NCBI GenBank assembly: GCA_034189225.1
Contig: JAXHVL010000099.1
Location: forward strand, 1 to 64,000
DNA length: 64,000 nt
Direction: 5' to 3'
Origin: JAXHTY01 sp034189225
GTDB taxonomy: Bacteria; Desulfobacterota; Desulfobacteria; Desulfobacterales; Desulfosudaceae
Shown: piece by piece, positions 63,173-64,000 of the stretch
How the letters are laid out: each line of letters begins with the position of its first letter
How positions within the stretch are numbered: position 1 is the first letter of the stretch
Made by a program: the position numbers and the translations under genes
Notes under the pieces: model-generated
Told to the model about the DNA's origin: nothing
The model's database searches: none
The model's input: the letters and a program-made list of their open reading frames with translations, nothing else

Positions 63173-63570
63173 GGTATGTTATCTCCTGATTCATTTTTTA
63201 CTGCCCATCCATAAATTGCTATTTTGCCCGATTTCTTCTTCAGGCTCAAATTTTAATCCTCAAAATACGAAAAGTATTCCTCCGGTTAAAATTTTCGCCT
63301 TCCTTGGACTCGACCAAAATATCTAATTTCTGGATGGACACCTTTCCAACACGGGATACACGGAAAAGCACGGAAAGACTTTCCGTTTCCCGTGATTGAA
63401 ATGTTTGCATCCTCGATTGCGTTCAACATCGGCCTCAGATGGCTCCGTAAAACGTTCAAGAACAAGGCGCCGCAAATTTTGAGGAGTGAGGCGTATTGAT
63501 GTACGCTGCAACGACGAAAAATTTGCGCAACGCAGTTATTGGACGTTTTACGGAGCCATCATTATCCGGC
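63173..63570. other. Intergenic region with MITE-like element
   Basis: A 398-bp gap between mutase and epimerase genes on the same strand. The mutase promoter may lie in the AT-rich 63180-63330. The 3' part is the terminal-inverted-repeat element at 63438-63560. Confidence 0.5.
63438..63560. repeat. 123-bp element with perfect 18-bp terminal inverted repeats
   Basis: GATGGCTCCGTAAAACGT at the left end (63438-63455) is the exact inverse of the right end (63543-63560). Inside are further arms (AAATTTT / AAAAATTT) and the GCGTATTGATGTACGC palindrome shared with 68-150. No coding potential. It is a MITE-like or REP-like unit. Confidence 0.8.
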
Positions 63571-63972
63571 TTATCGTTCACAAAGCTCTACAAGGACCCC
63601 CCCCGTAGCCTTGGGGTGGAGAAAGGCGATCCGGCCGCCGCCTGCGCCATTTCTCGGGGTTTCGTCGATGAGCTTGACGCCTTTTTCCTTGAGTTCCGCC
63701 AGGGCCTCGTCGATGTTTTCCACCCGAAAGGCGATGTGATGGATACCGGGGCCTTTCTTCTCGATATACTTGGCCACCGGGCCGTCCGGGGATGTGGATT
63801 CCAGCAGCTCCACCTCGCTTTCGCCCACCGGCAGAAAGGCGGTGGTCACATTCTGTTCTTCGACGGTTTCGGTGCCTTCAAAGGAAAGGCCCAAGGTTTC
63901 CGCCCAGAACGGTTTGTCCTGGTCAATGGCGTTGACCGCAATGCCCAGATGGTCAATTTTCAGTATTTTCAT
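63571..63972 (-). CDS. mce: Methylmalonyl-CoA epimerase
   Basis: A 133-residue glyoxalase-fold (VOC) enzyme interconverting (S)- and (R)-methylmalonyl-CoA. Metal ligands are in IDHLGIAV (His), ESEVELLES (Gln/Glu region), GIHHIAF and GGVLVELCE (Glu). It is the most upstream gene visible of the propionyl-CoA cluster. Confidence 0.95.
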   Translation of the reverse strand: MKILKIDHLGIAVNAIDQDKPFWAETLGLSFEGTETVEEQNVTTAFLPVGESEVELLESTSPDGPVAKYIEKKGPGIHHIAFRVENIDEALAELKEKGVKLIDETPRNGAGGGRIAFLHPKATGGVLVELCER

Positions 63973-64000
63973 TTTTCTTTCCTCATCGTTTGATGGTTTT

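Noticed and set aside
1..64000. tRNA or rRNA genes
   Set aside because: No T-loop (GGTTCGAATC-like) or rRNA signature sequences were noticed on either strand by eye; a tRNAscan run would be decisive.

Overview
The window looks like chromosomal DNA of a sulfate-reducing Desulfobacterota organism (Desulfobacterales, Desulfococcus/Desulfosudis-like). This is inferred from gene content: a complete methylmalonyl-CoA pathway, a selenoprotein, PEP-CTERM/sigma-54 genes, NapH-like ferredoxin proteins, DUF362 and DUF1638 proteins, IS91 relics and many intergenic hairpin repeats. No rRNA, tRNA or CRISPR array was seen.

Layout. 1-2400: a DUF4870 membrane protein and a convergent acyl-CoA dehydrogenase. 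2690-15800: a defence island, a type I restriction-modification operon (hsdM with a 1-nt frameshift, fic, hsdS, hsdR) with a two-gene Hachiman-like nuclease/helicase module between hsdS and hsdR, then a NucS-like nuclease. 16100-22400: a hybrid histidine kinase diverging from a PHP-glycosyltransferase fusion and a radical SAM gene, with two arrays of 11-bp-periodic Pho-box-like repeats between them. 22500-26720: a lipoprotein, an acyl-CoA ligase, a truncated mobB and two decayed IS91 relics. 26920-30550: a GrdB-like selenoprotein with an in-frame UGA and SECIS-like hairpin (two ORFs in a naive call), small cysteine-rich and basic ORFs, a DUF1638 protein, a Crp/Fnr regulator and an iron-sulfur flavoprotein. 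30680-36000: DedA, then sulfotransferase, DUF2334 deacetylase and a second PHP-glycosyltransferase, again behind a Pho-box-like array. 36000-42900: a rearranged zone holding a broken sigma-54 activator, an IS91 terminus, an exosortase-associated CAAX protease, a PEP-CTERM protein with a strong sigma-54 promoter, the two halves of a PrsR-type regulator separated by the 5' end of another secreted-protein gene (also with a sigma-54 promoter), a truncated ExeA-like ATPase, and a 729-bp duplicate of the 3' end of the second PHP-glycosyltransferase.

43200-51430: two Hsp20 genes behind a possible 17-residue leader peptide, a PII-like gene with a DUF1538 remnant, a PIN/AbrB toxin-antitoxin pair, a NapH/NapG-like ferredoxin protein, a Tat-exported DUF362 protein, a frameshifted ferritin-like gene and mutY. 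51500-63970 (all minus strand): methylmalonyl-CoA epimerase, mutase, MeaB, carboxyltransferase, a small conserved-looking ORF, a biotin-carrying pyruvate/oxaloacetate carboxyltransferase, succinyl-CoA synthetase, HypA, HypB, a MEMO-family protein and a small zinc ribbon. Together these interconvert propionyl-CoA and succinate. With no biotin carboxylase in the cluster, the carboxyl group is probably moved by transcarboxylation.

The strongest points for follow-up are the GrdB-like selenoprotein operon, the Hachiman module inside a type I R-M operon, the two Pho-box-like PHP-glycosyltransferase operons (possible phosphate-limitation glycolipid or sulfolipid synthesis), and the sigma-54/PEP-CTERM remnants.
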